64,000 bases of DNA from Paratractidigestivibacter sp963630635 (GTDB lineage: Bacteria > Actinomycetota > Coriobacteriia > Coriobacteriales > Atopobiaceae): contig CAVGOA010000006.1 of NCBI GenBank assembly GCA_963630635.1, positions 1 to 64,000 on the forward strand, written 5' to 3'. The translations under genes were made by a program, and so were the position numbers. Each line of letters opens with the position of its first letter. Position 1 is the first letter of the stretch. The notes beneath the pieces were generated by a model that saw only the letters and a program-made list of their open reading frames with translations, was not told the origin of the DNA and did not search any database. Shown here in pieces: positions 23,742 to 32,403 of the stretch.

Positions 23742-24602
23742 TTAAACCGCAGCCTTAGATGAATCTTGAGCCGGTGCCCCGTGAAGGACCGCGATGGCGG
23801 CGTGGCGTCCGCACTTGCCGCCTTGGGCCCTATACGAGAAGAACCGATGGGTGTTGCTTGCCGTCGAGTCCTCGCACTCGGCGATGTTGCCGGCGGCAAT
23901 ACCTGCGGCGAGAAGCGCCTCGCGCACACAGAAGCCCAGGTCAAGGTGGTTCTCGCCAGCATTGGCGCCGGAGCCAAACTCACCCACAAAACGCTGTAGC
24001 AGATCGGCCGAGACCTCGTAATCGGCGGCGCCGATGTGCGGGCCCACGTAGGCCACCAGGTCGGCAACGTCGCAGCCTGCCGCGCAAGCCAGCTCACGGG
24101 CCGCCTTGGCGCCAATGCGCGCGATGGTCCCGCGCCAGCCAGAGTGGGCGATCGCAAAGCCGCGCCCCGCCGGGTCGATCAAGACAACCGGCACACAGTC
24201 GGCAAAGCACAGCATCACCGGAACGTCCGCCGCCGTGCAAACAACTGCGTCGACGCCCTTCTTGACCTGCGCCTGGATAGCCGCAAGGCCACCGGCCGCG
24301 GCCACGGTCGCGTCGCTTACCAGGGCCACGTCGTCGCCGTGGACCTGATGCGGGTTGACCAGGCGGTCGTAGAGCCCCTGGGCACCCACGCAGGCCAGCG
24401 CAATGCGGCGGTTCTTCTCGACGCAGACGGGGTCGTCTGCGCAGGAAGCGCCCAGGTTAAGCGAGGACCACTCGCCCGCAGAAACCCCGCCGCCCCTCTC
24501 GGTGAACGCAAAGCTGACCTGCTCACAGACGGTGTCTGTGAGCCAGGCCAGCTCGTTTACGGTATGTCTTTGCAAAGACGCCACGTTGGGACTTAGCCGC
24601 AA
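23742..24602 (-). CDS. YlmD/YfiH family purine nucleoside phosphorylase-like protein
   Basis: The 286-residue protein belongs to the former multicopper polyphenol oxidase (laccase-domain) family, whose studied members act on purine nucleosides. Zn-ligand motifs are visible: His in NPHQVHGDDV (about 80), Cys in CFADCVPV (about 138) and His in AHSGWRGT (about 155), followed by VAYVGPHIG. The start is uncertain: TTG 24602 lies only six bases after the ftsZ stop and GTG 24584 is possible. Position between ftsZ and yggS is typical of Gram-positive clusters. Confidence 0.9.
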   Translation of the reverse strand: MRLSPNVASLQRHTVNELAWLTDTVCEQVSFAFTERGGGVSAGEWSSLNLGASCADDPVCVEKNRRIALACVGAQGLYDRLVNPHQVHGDDVALVSDATVAAAGGLAAIQAQVKKGVDAVVCTAADVPVMLCFADCVPVVLIDPAGRGFAIAHSGWRGTIARIGAKAARELACAAGCDVADLVAYVGPHIGAADYEVSADLLQRFVGEFGSGANAGENHLDLGFCVREALLAAGIAAGNIAECEDSTASNTHRFFSYRAQGGKCGRHAAIAVLHGAPAQDSSKAAV

Positions 24603-24608
24603 GCCTGC

Positions 24609-25745
24609 TTAGATGCGGCTGCGCTTAAGGAAGTCGGGAATGTCGAACTCCTTGTCGTTGGCCGAGGAGGAGTTCTGCGGACGGCTCACGTTGATCGGGG
24701 TCGACGACACAGAGGTGCGGTTGACCGGCGCGGCAGCGGGAGCGGGCGCGGGGATGTTCAAGGTAGGCAGCGTCTGCTGGACGTTGGAGTCGTTGAAGCC
24801 GGTGGCGATGACGGTCACGCGCACCTGGTCGCCCAGGGACTCGTCCACGACGGTACCAAAGATGATGTTGGCCTCGGGATCGACGTTCTTGGCGACAAGG
24901 TCGGCGGCGTCGTTGATCTCCTGGATGCCCAGGTCCTTGTTACCGGCGATGGAGAGAAGGACGCGGGTGGCGCCGTCGATGGAGCTCTCGAGCAGGCGGC
25001 TCGAGATAGCCTCGGAGGCAGCGTCGGTCGCGCGGTTGTCGCCCGAGGAGGTGCCGATGCCCATCATCGCGGTGCCGGCACCCTTCATGATGGTGCAGAC
25101 GTCGGCGAAGTCGAGGTTGATGAGGCCCGGGACGGTGATCAGGTCGGTGATACCCTGGGTGCCCTGGCACAACACGTCGTCGGCCATGCGGAAGGCCTCG
25201 AGCATGGTGGTCTTCTTCTCGGAGAGGTCAAGCAGACGGTCGTTGGGGATGACGATCAGGGTGTCGACGTTCTCGGACAGGTTGGAGATGCCGTCCATGG
25301 CCGACTTGGAGCGCTTGCGGCCCTCGAAGGTGAAGGGCTTGGTCACAACGCCGACGGTAAGGGCGCCCACGTCGTTCTTGGCGATATCGGCCACGACGGG
25401 AGCAGCGCCGGTACCGGTGCCGCCGCCCTCGCCCGCGGTGATGAAGACCATGTCGGCGCCGGCAAGGGCGGCCTTGATCTCGTCACGGGAGTCCTCGGCG
25501 GCCTCTTTGCCCACCTCGGGGTTGGCGCCAGCGCCCAGGCCCTTGGTGAGGTCGGTGCCAATGTGGACCTTGATATCGGCGTCAGAGATGGCCAGAGCCT
25601 GGGCATCGGTGTTGACGGCCACGAACTCGACGCCGCGGATGCCCTCCTCGATCATGCGGTTGACAGCGTTGGTGCCGCCGCCGCCCACGCCCACGACCTT
25701 GATGACGGCAAGGTAGTTGCTTAAGGTGTCGGTGTCTTTGATCAT
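24609..25745 (-). CDS. ftsZ: Cell division GTPase FtsZ
   Basis: The 378-residue tubulin homologue forms the Z-ring. Visible are KVVGVGGGGTNAVNRM (residues 14-31), the tubulin signature GEGGGTGTGAAP (about 103-114), the T7-loop NLDFADV (about 206), and the conserved C-terminal peptide DIPDFLKRSRI that binds SepF. ATG 25745 is chosen because AAAGGAGG lies just upstream and the family begins here; an in-frame ATG at 25814 would add 23 Lys/Ala-rich residues with a weaker site. A terminator-like hairpin after ftsQ and a 260-base gap suggest ftsZ has its own promoter. Confidence 0.97.
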   Translation of the reverse strand: MIKDTDTLSNYLAVIKVVGVGGGGTNAVNRMIEEGIRGVEFVAVNTDAQALAISDADIKVHIGTDLTKGLGAGANPEVGKEAAEDSRDEIKAALAGADMVFITAGEGGGTGTGAAPVVADIAKNDVGALTVGVVTKPFTFEGRKRSKSAMDGISNLSENVDTLIVIPNDRLLDLSEKKTTMLEAFRMADDVLCQGTQGITDLITVPGLINLDFADVCTIMKGAGTAMMGIGTSSGDNRATDAASEAISSRLLESSIDGATRVLLSIAGNKDLGIQEINDAADLVAKNVDPEANIIFGTVVDESLGDQVRVTVIATGFNDSNVQQTLPTLNIPAPAPAAAPVNRTSVSSTPINVSRPQNSSSANDKEFDIPDFLKRSRI

Positions 25746-26005
25746 CGTTTCCTCCTTTGGCGAAGCGGCAACTGCGGCCCCGGCCTTTGTCTTACGCTTT
25801 TGATCGTTGCTCATATCAATCTACTTTCGATCTGCTTTGCCTCTACGCTGGTAGAAACCCTAAACCTCAAGTTCAACTCGACGTTTGTGTCAAAGCGCCG
25901 TATATTGGCACAACTTCAACCCTCAAGTCAAACTGTATGTGCGAACGGTGAAAACCGCAGGTAGATTACCTGCCACTCACCTTTCTCAAGTTGGCGAGAA
26001 ACCCT
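25746..26005 (-). promoter_or_regulatory. ftsQ-ftsZ spacer with hairpin and probable ftsZ promoter
   Basis: Just after ftsQ the minus strand forms GCAGGTA-ATC-TACCTGC (25957-25973) followed by GGTTTTC, a modest terminator. Downstream TTGAGG and TATACG, about 16 bases apart (around 25930-25903), are a plausible ftsZ promoter. The short sequence AACTTGAGG recurs once more within this spacer and again upstream of ftsL (38738-39001), so it may be a regulator site. Confidence 0.45.
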
Positions 26006-27283
26006 TTACTCGTCGCTCGTCTCCCCCGTCTCACTCGAGGAGGTAGAGCTTGAGGCGCCCGAGGTTGTCGACGTCGAGGTCGAACTGCTCGCGCTGCTCG
26101 ACGCGCTCGTGCCTGTGGACGAACCCGTGGCGCTCGTGCCGCTGGCCGCTGTGCCCGCCGTGACGTCGCTGGAAGAGATCTTGCGCACCGTGGTGTTGGA
26201 CGGCGTGCGCACGTTGATGTAGGTGAGCTGGTTGGGGTACTTGGCAATGAGGCTCGCGGCCACTTGCTCTTTGTAGCTAATGTTGGTGGCAGAGCCCAGC
26301 GACACCTCCACCCCGCTGGAAAGCACGCACGAGATGGCGTCCGAGCTAGGCGCGTCGTAGCTCACGATCTGGCTGGCAAAAGATGACGAGAAGCCCTCGC
26401 GAAACTCCTTGACCGTGGCCAGCATGCTGTCGGTGGCATAAGCGCCGGCCTCGGGGCTCACCGAGGCAGGAACGCCGGTGATAAGCGTGACGTTGTTGGC
26501 CTGCGCCACGGCCAGCGCCGCGTCGTTTACCGATTCGCCATCCGCCACAGAAATCTTGCACGGCTCGATCCAGCAGCCGTTTTGGCCCATGTACCAGGCA
26601 ATGGAGCCCGACGTCATGACCACAAGGGTATCGGGCACCTGCTCGTTGATGACGACCTTAAGGGTATGCGGGAACTCCTTCTCAAAGCTCACCGAGGCCA
26701 CCCAGGGATTCTTCTTAAGGCCCGCCTCGACCTTCTCCTCGTCCAAATTGAGCAGGGTCGAGCCGGCATCGACCTTAAGGAGCTTCTGGATGTCATCGGC
26801 CGTCACGTGTGCCGTGGGGTCGGCCGTCACCTGATCGATCGAGAAGACAGAAGAGTCGCGCAGCAGCACCAGGGCGAGAAGGGCTGCCAAGCCCAGGGCA
26901 AAGACACCCGCGATGACGCCCATGACGACCTTCATCGACTGGGCGCGTTGGTGCCTCTCGCGACGCTCCTTGCCCGTGACGGGGCCCGAGGCGCGACGCG
27001 CGGCAGACGGCCTGGCAGACGCCACGCCGCCGGATGCGACTGGTTTCTTGTTGCTGAGAAACGACGGCATGGAGCCGGCGGCAGGCGCCTTAGCGGCCGC
27101 GCGGGCCGTCGGGCGAGCCGATGGCCGAGCCGAGCCACGCGCGCTGGGCCTGGTCGCGGAACGTCCCGCAGCCGCACGCGGCGTCGCGGCGCGCTTGCCC
27201 GGCGCGGCGTAGCGCTTGTTAGCCGAGGCGGCGTTTCTCGGGCTCCCCTTTCTGGGGGTGGGCCTCATGCCGGATGCTGCCAT
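26006..27283 (-). CDS. ftsQ: Cell division protein FtsQ/DivIB
   Basis: The 425-residue protein has a long basic Ala/Arg/Pro-rich cytoplasmic tail (1-115), one membrane helix (about 120-142, AGVFALGLAALLALVLL) and an extracytoplasmic POTRA domain (about 148-215, SVFSIDQVTAD onward, ending NPWVASVSFEKEFPHTL) and beta domain (to about 360). It ends in a Ser/Thr/Gly-rich tail. It recruits FtsL/FtsB and PBP2-FtsW to the septum. ATG 27283 fits the gap after murB; 27322 would overlap murB. Confidence 0.9.
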   Translation of the reverse strand: MAASGMRPTPRKGSPRNAASANKRYAAPGKRAATPRAAAGRSATRPSARGSARPSARPTARAAAKAPAAGSMPSFLSNKKPVASGGVASARPSAARRASGPVTGKERRERHQRAQSMKVVMGVIAGVFALGLAALLALVLLRDSSVFSIDQVTADPTAHVTADDIQKLLKVDAGSTLLNLDEEKVEAGLKKNPWVASVSFEKEFPHTLKVVINEQVPDTLVVMTSGSIAWYMGQNGCWIEPCKISVADGESVNDAALAVAQANNVTLITGVPASVSPEAGAYATDSMLATVKEFREGFSSSFASQIVSYDAPSSDAISCVLSSGVEVSLGSATNISYKEQVAASLIAKYPNQLTYINVRTPSNTTVRKISSSDVTAGTAASGTSATGSSTGTSASSSASSSTSTSTTSGASSSTSSSETGETSDE

Positions 27284-27288
27284 AGAGC

Positions 27289-28203
27289 CTATGCACCAAA
27301 CCCAAGGAGCTTGACCTCGCACTGCAGGTCGATGCCAAAGTTGCGCAGCACGCTCTCGTGCGCCTGGCCCATAAGGCCCACGACGTCGGCGGCGGTGGCG
27401 CTGCCGTTGTTCACGATGAAGTTGGCGTGCTCGTTAGAAATCTGGGCGCCGCCGCGCTCGTAGCCCTTAAGGCCGCAGCGGTCGATAAGCATCCCCACCG
27501 AGTGGTCGGGCGGGTTCTTGAAGACAGAGCCGCAGGTAGGCTTGCCCATGGGCTGGCTCGAGCGACGACGGCGCAGGCGCGAGTCCATGTCCTCGGCCAT
27601 AGCCTTGCGGTCTCCCGGCTCGAGGTCAAAGGTAGCCTCGAGGATGATCTCGCTCGTGGGGATCGAGGTTGCGCGGTAGCCCCACTCGATGTCGCTTCCC
27701 TGGTAGCGGTGAAGCCCTTCTCCGGGACGCAAGACCACCAGGTCACGAACGCGGCGGCCCACCCACTCGCGGCGGGTGCCGGCGTTCATGCTCACGGCGC
27801 CGCCCACGGTGCCGGGGATGCCCACAGCGCACTCAAGGCCGGACAAAGACGCCTTTAACGCCTCGTTGACCACCTTGGAGAGAAGGGCGCCAGCGCCTGC
27901 CGTGACCAGGCCGTCCTCGCTCACACTGATGCGCGAGAACTCCTTGTCCAGCACAATGACGCAGCCGTCAAAGCCCTTGTCGGCGGCCAAGATGTTGGAG
28001 CCCTTGCCCAAGATAACCCACTCGACGTGCTCGTCTGCCAAGACGCGCAGGACCTTGGTGAGCCCGGTCAGGCTGTGGGCCGTGACAAAAAGGGCGGCCG
28101 GGCCACCAATGCGGTAGGACGTATGGTGCGCCAGGCGCTCGTCCTTGAGCACCTGGGCATCCGTCGCGCCCGAGAGAGTCATGTAAGCGTTGAAGACGCT
28201 CAA
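27289..28203 (-). CDS. murB: UDP-N-acetylenolpyruvoylglucosamine reductase MurB
   Basis: The 304-residue FAD enzyme makes UDP-MurNAc. Motifs are TSYRIGGPAALFV (about 29-41), the FAD-binding LGKGSNILAADKGF (about 63), the catalytic Ser in CGSVFKNP (about 228), and the type-I-like segment GAQISNEHANF (about 256). TTG 28203 is chosen because AAGGAGG is ten bases upstream; ATG 28185 is an alternative. It follows murC by five bases. Confidence 0.95.
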   Translation of the reverse strand: MSVFNAYMTLSGATDAQVLKDERLAHHTSYRIGGPAALFVTAHSLTGLTKVLRVLADEHVEWVILGKGSNILAADKGFDGCVIVLDKEFSRISVSEDGLVTAGAGALLSKVVNEALKASLSGLECAVGIPGTVGGAVSMNAGTRREWVGRRVRDLVVLRPGEGLHRYQGSDIEWGYRATSIPTSEIILEATFDLEPGDRKAMAEDMDSRLRRRRSSQPMGKPTCGSVFKNPPDHSVGMLIDRCGLKGYERGGAQISNEHANFIVNNGSATAADVVGLMGQAHESVLRNFGIDLQCEVKLLGFGA

Positions 28204-28208
28204 GGCTC

Positions 28209-29627
28209 CTAATCCTCCTTCTGCTCTGCGGCCTTCAAGGCCTCGATGAGGGCAGGGCCCAGGTTGGTGACGTCGCCTGCGCCCTGGGTGATCACCAGGT
28301 CGCCGGGCTGGACGAGAGAAACAAGGTTCTCGACAAGCTCCTTGCGGTTGGGGATGTACTCGACGTCTGCCACGGTGCCTGCGGCCTTGACCTCGTTGAC
28401 CACGGTGCGGCCGCTGACGCCCGGGATGGGCAGCTCGCCTGCCGAGAAGACGTCCAGCACACGCAGGACGTCGGCCTGGTCAAAGGCGTGGGCAAACTGA
28501 TTGGCCAGCGACTGGGTACGGCTGTAGCGGTGCGGCTGGAAGACGCAGATCACGCGGTTGAACTCGAGGTTCTTGGCGGCGCCAAGGGTAGCCGCAATCT
28601 CGGTGGGGTGGTGGCCGTAGTCGTCCACGATGGTCACACCGGCCACGTCGCCCACATGGGTGAAGCGACGACGAGCGCCCTTGAACTGCGAAAGGGCCTC
28701 GGCGGCCTGCTCCACGTCAAAGCCCAGGACATCTGCGACGGCAATCGCGGCGGTGGCGTTTGCCATGTTGTGGCGGCCGGGGTTGGCGGCGATGGTCACG
28801 TGGACCTTCTCGCCGCCTGTGCAAGCCACGTCAAAGTTGCTGGCCAGCTTGTGGGCCGAGTCCTGCGGCTGGCACACGTAGTCGCAGCCGGCCTCGAAGC
28901 CGTAGGTCACCACACGGCGGCCGGTAGAGCGGGCAAGCTCGGCGTAGTGGGGCACGTCTCCGTAGATAATGACGGTGCCATCGGGCCCCACCAGGTCCAT
29001 GAACTTGCAGAAGGTCTTCTCGATGTTTTCAAGGGTGCCGTAGTGGTCCAGGTGGTCGGCCTCGATGTTGGTCACCACCACGACGCGCGGGTTGAGGTAG
29101 AGGAACGAGCCGTCGGATTCGTCGGCCTCGCACACAAAGTAGCCGCCGTCGCCGTTCTTGCCGTTGGTGTCGTAGCCCTCAACAACGCCGCCGATCAAAA
29201 ACGACGGGTCGGCGCCCAGCTTGTCGAGCATGGTGGCCACCATCGAAGACGTGGTGGTCTTGCCGTGGGTGCCTGCGACGGCGACCGTAAGCGCGTGGTT
29301 AGACAGATACGACAGCATCTTGGCGCGCGGCCAGATGGGAATACCCAGCTCGTGGGCGCGCACGACCTCGGGGTTGGAATCGGGGATGGCGGTGGAGGTC
29401 ACCACGACCTGCGGCATGACGGCGTCGATCGTGGGCGCCTCGTGGCCAATGGAGACCTGGATGCCCGCGGCCTCGAGCTCGCGGACGTAGTGGGAGGCCT
29501 TAAGGTCGCTGCCGGTCACCTTGCAGCCGCGCTCGTGCAAAACCAAGGCGATGCCGCTCATGCCGGCGCCGCCGATGCCAATGAAGTGCGCGCTTGTGAT
29601 GGTCTGGGTGTCCGAGAAGTCTGACAT
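28209..29627 (-). CDS. murC: UDP-N-acetylmuramate-L-alanine ligase MurC
   Basis: The 472-residue Mur ligase adds L-Ala to UDP-MurNAc. The N-terminal domain opens HFIGIGGAGMSGIA, the ATP loop is VAGTHGKTTTSSM (about 115), the central domain has EADESDGSF and NIEADHLD, and the C-terminal domain has the DDYGHHPTEI motif diagnostic for MurC (about 345). Length is typical. Confidence 0.97.
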   Translation of the reverse strand: MSDFSDTQTITSAHFIGIGGAGMSGIALVLHERGCKVTGSDLKASHYVRELEAAGIQVSIGHEAPTIDAVMPQVVVTSTAIPDSNPEVVRAHELGIPIWPRAKMLSYLSNHALTVAVAGTHGKTTTSSMVATMLDKLGADPSFLIGGVVEGYDTNGKNGDGGYFVCEADESDGSFLYLNPRVVVVTNIEADHLDHYGTLENIEKTFCKFMDLVGPDGTVIIYGDVPHYAELARSTGRRVVTYGFEAGCDYVCQPQDSAHKLASNFDVACTGGEKVHVTIAANPGRHNMANATAAIAVADVLGFDVEQAAEALSQFKGARRRFTHVGDVAGVTIVDDYGHHPTEIAATLGAAKNLEFNRVICVFQPHRYSRTQSLANQFAHAFDQADVLRVLDVFSAGELPIPGVSGRTVVNEVKAAGTVADVEYIPNRKELVENLVSLVQPGDLVITQGAGDVTNLGPALIEALKAAEQKED

Positions 29628-29712
29628 GGATAAAGCCCCTTAGGGTCGAAGGTGTGAAGGTGCCCACCTTGGGCAGGCATCCTTCTAACTTTATCCTATT
29701 GGCGAGAAGAAC

Positions 29713-30828
29713 TTACGCGCAAGCGACCTTCTCCACTTGATTTGCCAGAGCAACGGCGGCGTTGGCCTGGCCCAGCGTAGCGGCAGCGTCCCGCATGGCC
29801 TGGCGGGCATTGGCGTCAACGAGAAGCTCGCAAAGCTTGGCGTCGAATTCAGGCGAGGAGAGCTGCGCGTCGGTGAACATCACGGCCGCGCCGGCGTCGG
29901 TGAGGAAGCGCGCGTTGGTGGTCTGGTGGTCTGCCGTGGCATGCGGGTAGGGCACCAGGACCGAGGGCGCGCACAGGGCCGCGATCTCGGCGATCGAAGA
30001 GGCGCCGGCGCGCGACAAGATGAGGTCGGCCGCGGCCAGGCAGTCGCCCATGTCATCGATGTACGAGACGAGCTTCCAACGGTCCTTCTCGGCATCGGTC
30101 AAGGCAAGGGCCGTGGTGGCATCGTCGTAGCCGTCCTTGCCGGTCGACTGCACGATATAGAGATCGTCGATGTCCAAGAGGCGCGACTTGAGGCGCGCCA
30201 TGGCCTCGTTGATCGAGCGGGCGCCCAACGAGCCGCCAAAGACCAGCAGCATCGTCGCCGTGGCAGGCACGCCCAGGGCGGCGCGGCCGCGCGCGGCATC
30301 GCCGGCGATGACCGAGCGGCGCACGGGGTTGCCCGTCTCGATGATCTGGCACTTGCCCTCAAAGGCCGCGCGGGCCGCCGGCACCGAGATACAAGTGGCC
30401 GCGGCGTGTGGGGCCATCATCTTGTTGGCAAGGCCCGGGACAGAGTTCTGCTCGTGCAGCAGGTAGGGCACATGGGCATCTTTGCACCAACCGAGAAGGG
30501 CCACCTCGACGTAGGCGCCAAAGCCGATCGCCACGTCGGGGGCGCCGTCCTGCTTGAAGCGGCGGCCCAAGTGCTGTTTGGCGCGCCAAACCTGCCAAAG
30601 CGAGGTGGCGGCCGTCCAGGGGCGCGAGCGGTCGAAGCCCGAGACCTCGATGGGAATGAGCTCGAAGCCCGCCTGGGGCACAAGGCGGCCCTCAAGGCGG
30701 CGGGTCTGGCCAACAAAGCGCACGTGGTGGCCGCGGTCGCGCAGCTCCTCGGCCAGCGCCAAGGCCGGGTTGATGTGGCCCGCAGTGCCGCCGGCGGCGA
30801 TTACGACCTCAAGTTTCTTGGATGCCAT
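29713..30828 (-). CDS. murG: Lipid II-forming GlcNAc transferase MurG
   Basis: The 371-residue GT28 enzyme transfers GlcNAc to lipid I at the inner membrane face. The N-terminal loop is AAGGTAGHINPALALA (about 9-24); the second domain has LVFGGSLGARSINEA (about 190) and the UDP-GlcNAc site RAGASSIAEIAAL followed by PYPHATADHQ. ATG 30828 matches the family N-terminus; an in-frame extension upstream would overlap ftsW without conserved sequence. Confidence 0.96.
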   Translation of the reverse strand: MASKKLEVVIAAGGTAGHINPALALAEELRDRGHHVRFVGQTRRLEGRLVPQAGFELIPIEVSGFDRSRPWTAATSLWQVWRAKQHLGRRFKQDGAPDVAIGFGAYVEVALLGWCKDAHVPYLLHEQNSVPGLANKMMAPHAAATCISVPAARAAFEGKCQIIETGNPVRRSVIAGDAARGRAALGVPATATMLLVFGGSLGARSINEAMARLKSRLLDIDDLYIVQSTGKDGYDDATTALALTDAEKDRWKLVSYIDDMGDCLAAADLILSRAGASSIAEIAALCAPSVLVPYPHATADHQTTNARFLTDAGAAVMFTDAQLSSPEFDAKLCELLVDANARQAMRDAAATLGQANAAVALANQVEKVACA

Positions 30829-30838
30829 AGCGATAAGC

Positions 30839-32401
30839 CTACCTTCTTCTCTTGGGGCCGCCTTCGCGACCGCGCAGGCGGTCGGTGGCAGAAGGGCCCA
30901 GGTCAATGCGGGAACGGCCCTGTTGTGCGCCGCCGGTCAAGGGCGTGGAGCGGCCCCGCGTGCTCTGCTCGCGGCCGGGTGCGGTGCGCGGGCGTTCTTC
31001 TCGCCGCCCGCCGATGCTGCCGCCTCCGTTGCCGTTGATCACGCGGAAGCCGGCAGAGGCCTGATTGGTAGCGCCGCGGGCATTCCCCTGCCCTTCTCGG
31101 CGAGAAGAACGCGGGGTCGGCTCGCCCACAAAGGACAGGCCCGGGTCGCCGGCGCCGCCCTCGCTCACGCGCCAGGTCCTGCGCGCACGGTCGTTATCGG
31201 TCTCGGGCAAGACCGTGTTGAACGAGACGGACAAGATGACGCCCACCATAAGCAGGCTCGCGATGATCGAAGAGCCGCCGTAAGAAATGAAGGGGATGGG
31301 CTTTCCCGTCATGGGCAGGACGCCAATGACGCCGCAGATGTTGACGAAGAGCTGGATGATGAGCATCGACGTGCAGCCCGCGGCAATGAGGCGCCCCGAG
31401 AGATCCGAGGCATGCCGCGCAATCTCGAAGCCCGCCCACAGCAGGACGGCAAAAAGGACAAGAAGGCCCACGGTTCCCACCAGGCCCAGCTCTTCTCCGA
31501 TGATCGCGTAGATGAAGTCGTTGTGGGCCATGGGGAGATAGGCGTACTTTTGCTTGGAAAAGCCCAGGCCAACGCCAAAGATTCCGCCCGAACCAAAGGC
31601 ATAGAAGCCCTGGATAAGCTGGTAGCCGCTGCCAAGGGCGTCGCTCCAGGGGTCCAACATGATCATCACGCGGCTGCGCGAGTAGTCGTCCTTGAACGAA
31701 AGAAACAGAAAGACCACGACACCCAGGGCCGCGATGGCGGCCACCCATCGCCTATCCAGGCCGCCCAGATAGGCCATGACCAAAAGCGTCATGCACAAGA
31801 TCATCGTCGAACCCTTGTCGGGCTGGCCCAAGATCGCGCCAAGTGGCACAACGACGCCAATGACGATCAGCTTGATGACCCCTTGGTCGTCGACCGAGCG
31901 CTCTTCGAAGTAGTTCTGGGCGATCTCGGCGGCGCAGATGATGATGAAGATCTTAGCGAACTCGGAGGGCTGGAAGCTAAAGCCGCCGATGTTGATCCAG
32001 CGGCTGGCGCCGTAGGCGTCCTGGCTGGTGCCGGGCAAAAAGACCATGGCCAGGGCCACCATCACGGCGATCCACAGCGGCCGGACAAACGTCTTGGTCC
32101 ACAGGTGGTAGTCACAGCGCGTAGCGACCACCGCCAAAACAACGCCGAACACGACGTAGCGCAGCTGGCTTTTGACGTGGTACATGGGGTCGTTGTTGTA
32201 GGCCGAGCTGGCAAGGTCGGTTACCGAGCTGGCTGACCAGATCATGAGCAGGCCAAAGCACACCAAAATGGCCGTCACGGAGATCAAGATCACGCGCGGC
32301 TCCATGAAGCGCGCGGGCGTCGACTTGATGGCGCGAGTAGCGGGGCGGTTATTGGGGGCAGGCCGGCGACGGCGCTGCTGTTGGGCGACGCTGCGGGCCA
32401 C
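30839..32401 (-). CDS. ftsW: SEDS glycosyltransferase FtsW
   Basis: This 520-residue protein polymerises septal glycan with the class B PBP FtsI. It has a short basic N-tail, about ten membrane helices (35-410) and a long Arg/Gly-rich cytoplasmic C-tail (about 410-520). SEDS motifs are GASRWINIGGFSFQPSEFAK (about 131-150), the large extracellular loop with GYQLIQGFYAFGSGGIFGVG, and ISYGGSS (about 373). GTG 32401 lies two bases after the murD stop. The arginine-rich tail is longer than in most FtsW proteins. Confidence 0.95.
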   Translation of the reverse strand: MARSVAQQQRRRRPAPNNRPATRAIKSTPARFMEPRVILISVTAILVCFGLLMIWSASSVTDLASSAYNNDPMYHVKSQLRYVVFGVVLAVVATRCDYHLWTKTFVRPLWIAVMVALAMVFLPGTSQDAYGASRWINIGGFSFQPSEFAKIFIIICAAEIAQNYFEERSVDDQGVIKLIVIGVVVPLGAILGQPDKGSTMILCMTLLVMAYLGGLDRRWVAAIAALGVVVFLFLSFKDDYSRSRVMIMLDPWSDALGSGYQLIQGFYAFGSGGIFGVGLGFSKQKYAYLPMAHNDFIYAIIGEELGLVGTVGLLVLFAVLLWAGFEIARHASDLSGRLIAAGCTSMLIIQLFVNICGVIGVLPMTGKPIPFISYGGSSIIASLLMVGVILSVSFNTVLPETDNDRARRTWRVSEGGAGDPGLSFVGEPTPRSSRREGQGNARGATNQASAGFRVINGNGGGSIGGRREERPRTAPGREQSTRGRSTPLTGGAQQGRSRIDLGPSATDRLRGREGGPKRRR

Positions 32402-32403
32402 GG

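Noticed and set aside
24613..25716. Plus-strand open frame of 367 codons opposite ftsZ
   Set aside because: Antisense shadow; no recognisable family or ribosome-binding site, while ftsZ is certain.
25746..25814. 23-residue N-terminal extension of FtsZ from ATG 25814
   Set aside because: AAAGGAGG directly before ATG 25745 and the usual FtsZ N-terminus favour the shorter form; the extension is Lys/Ala-rich and not conserved in FtsZ.
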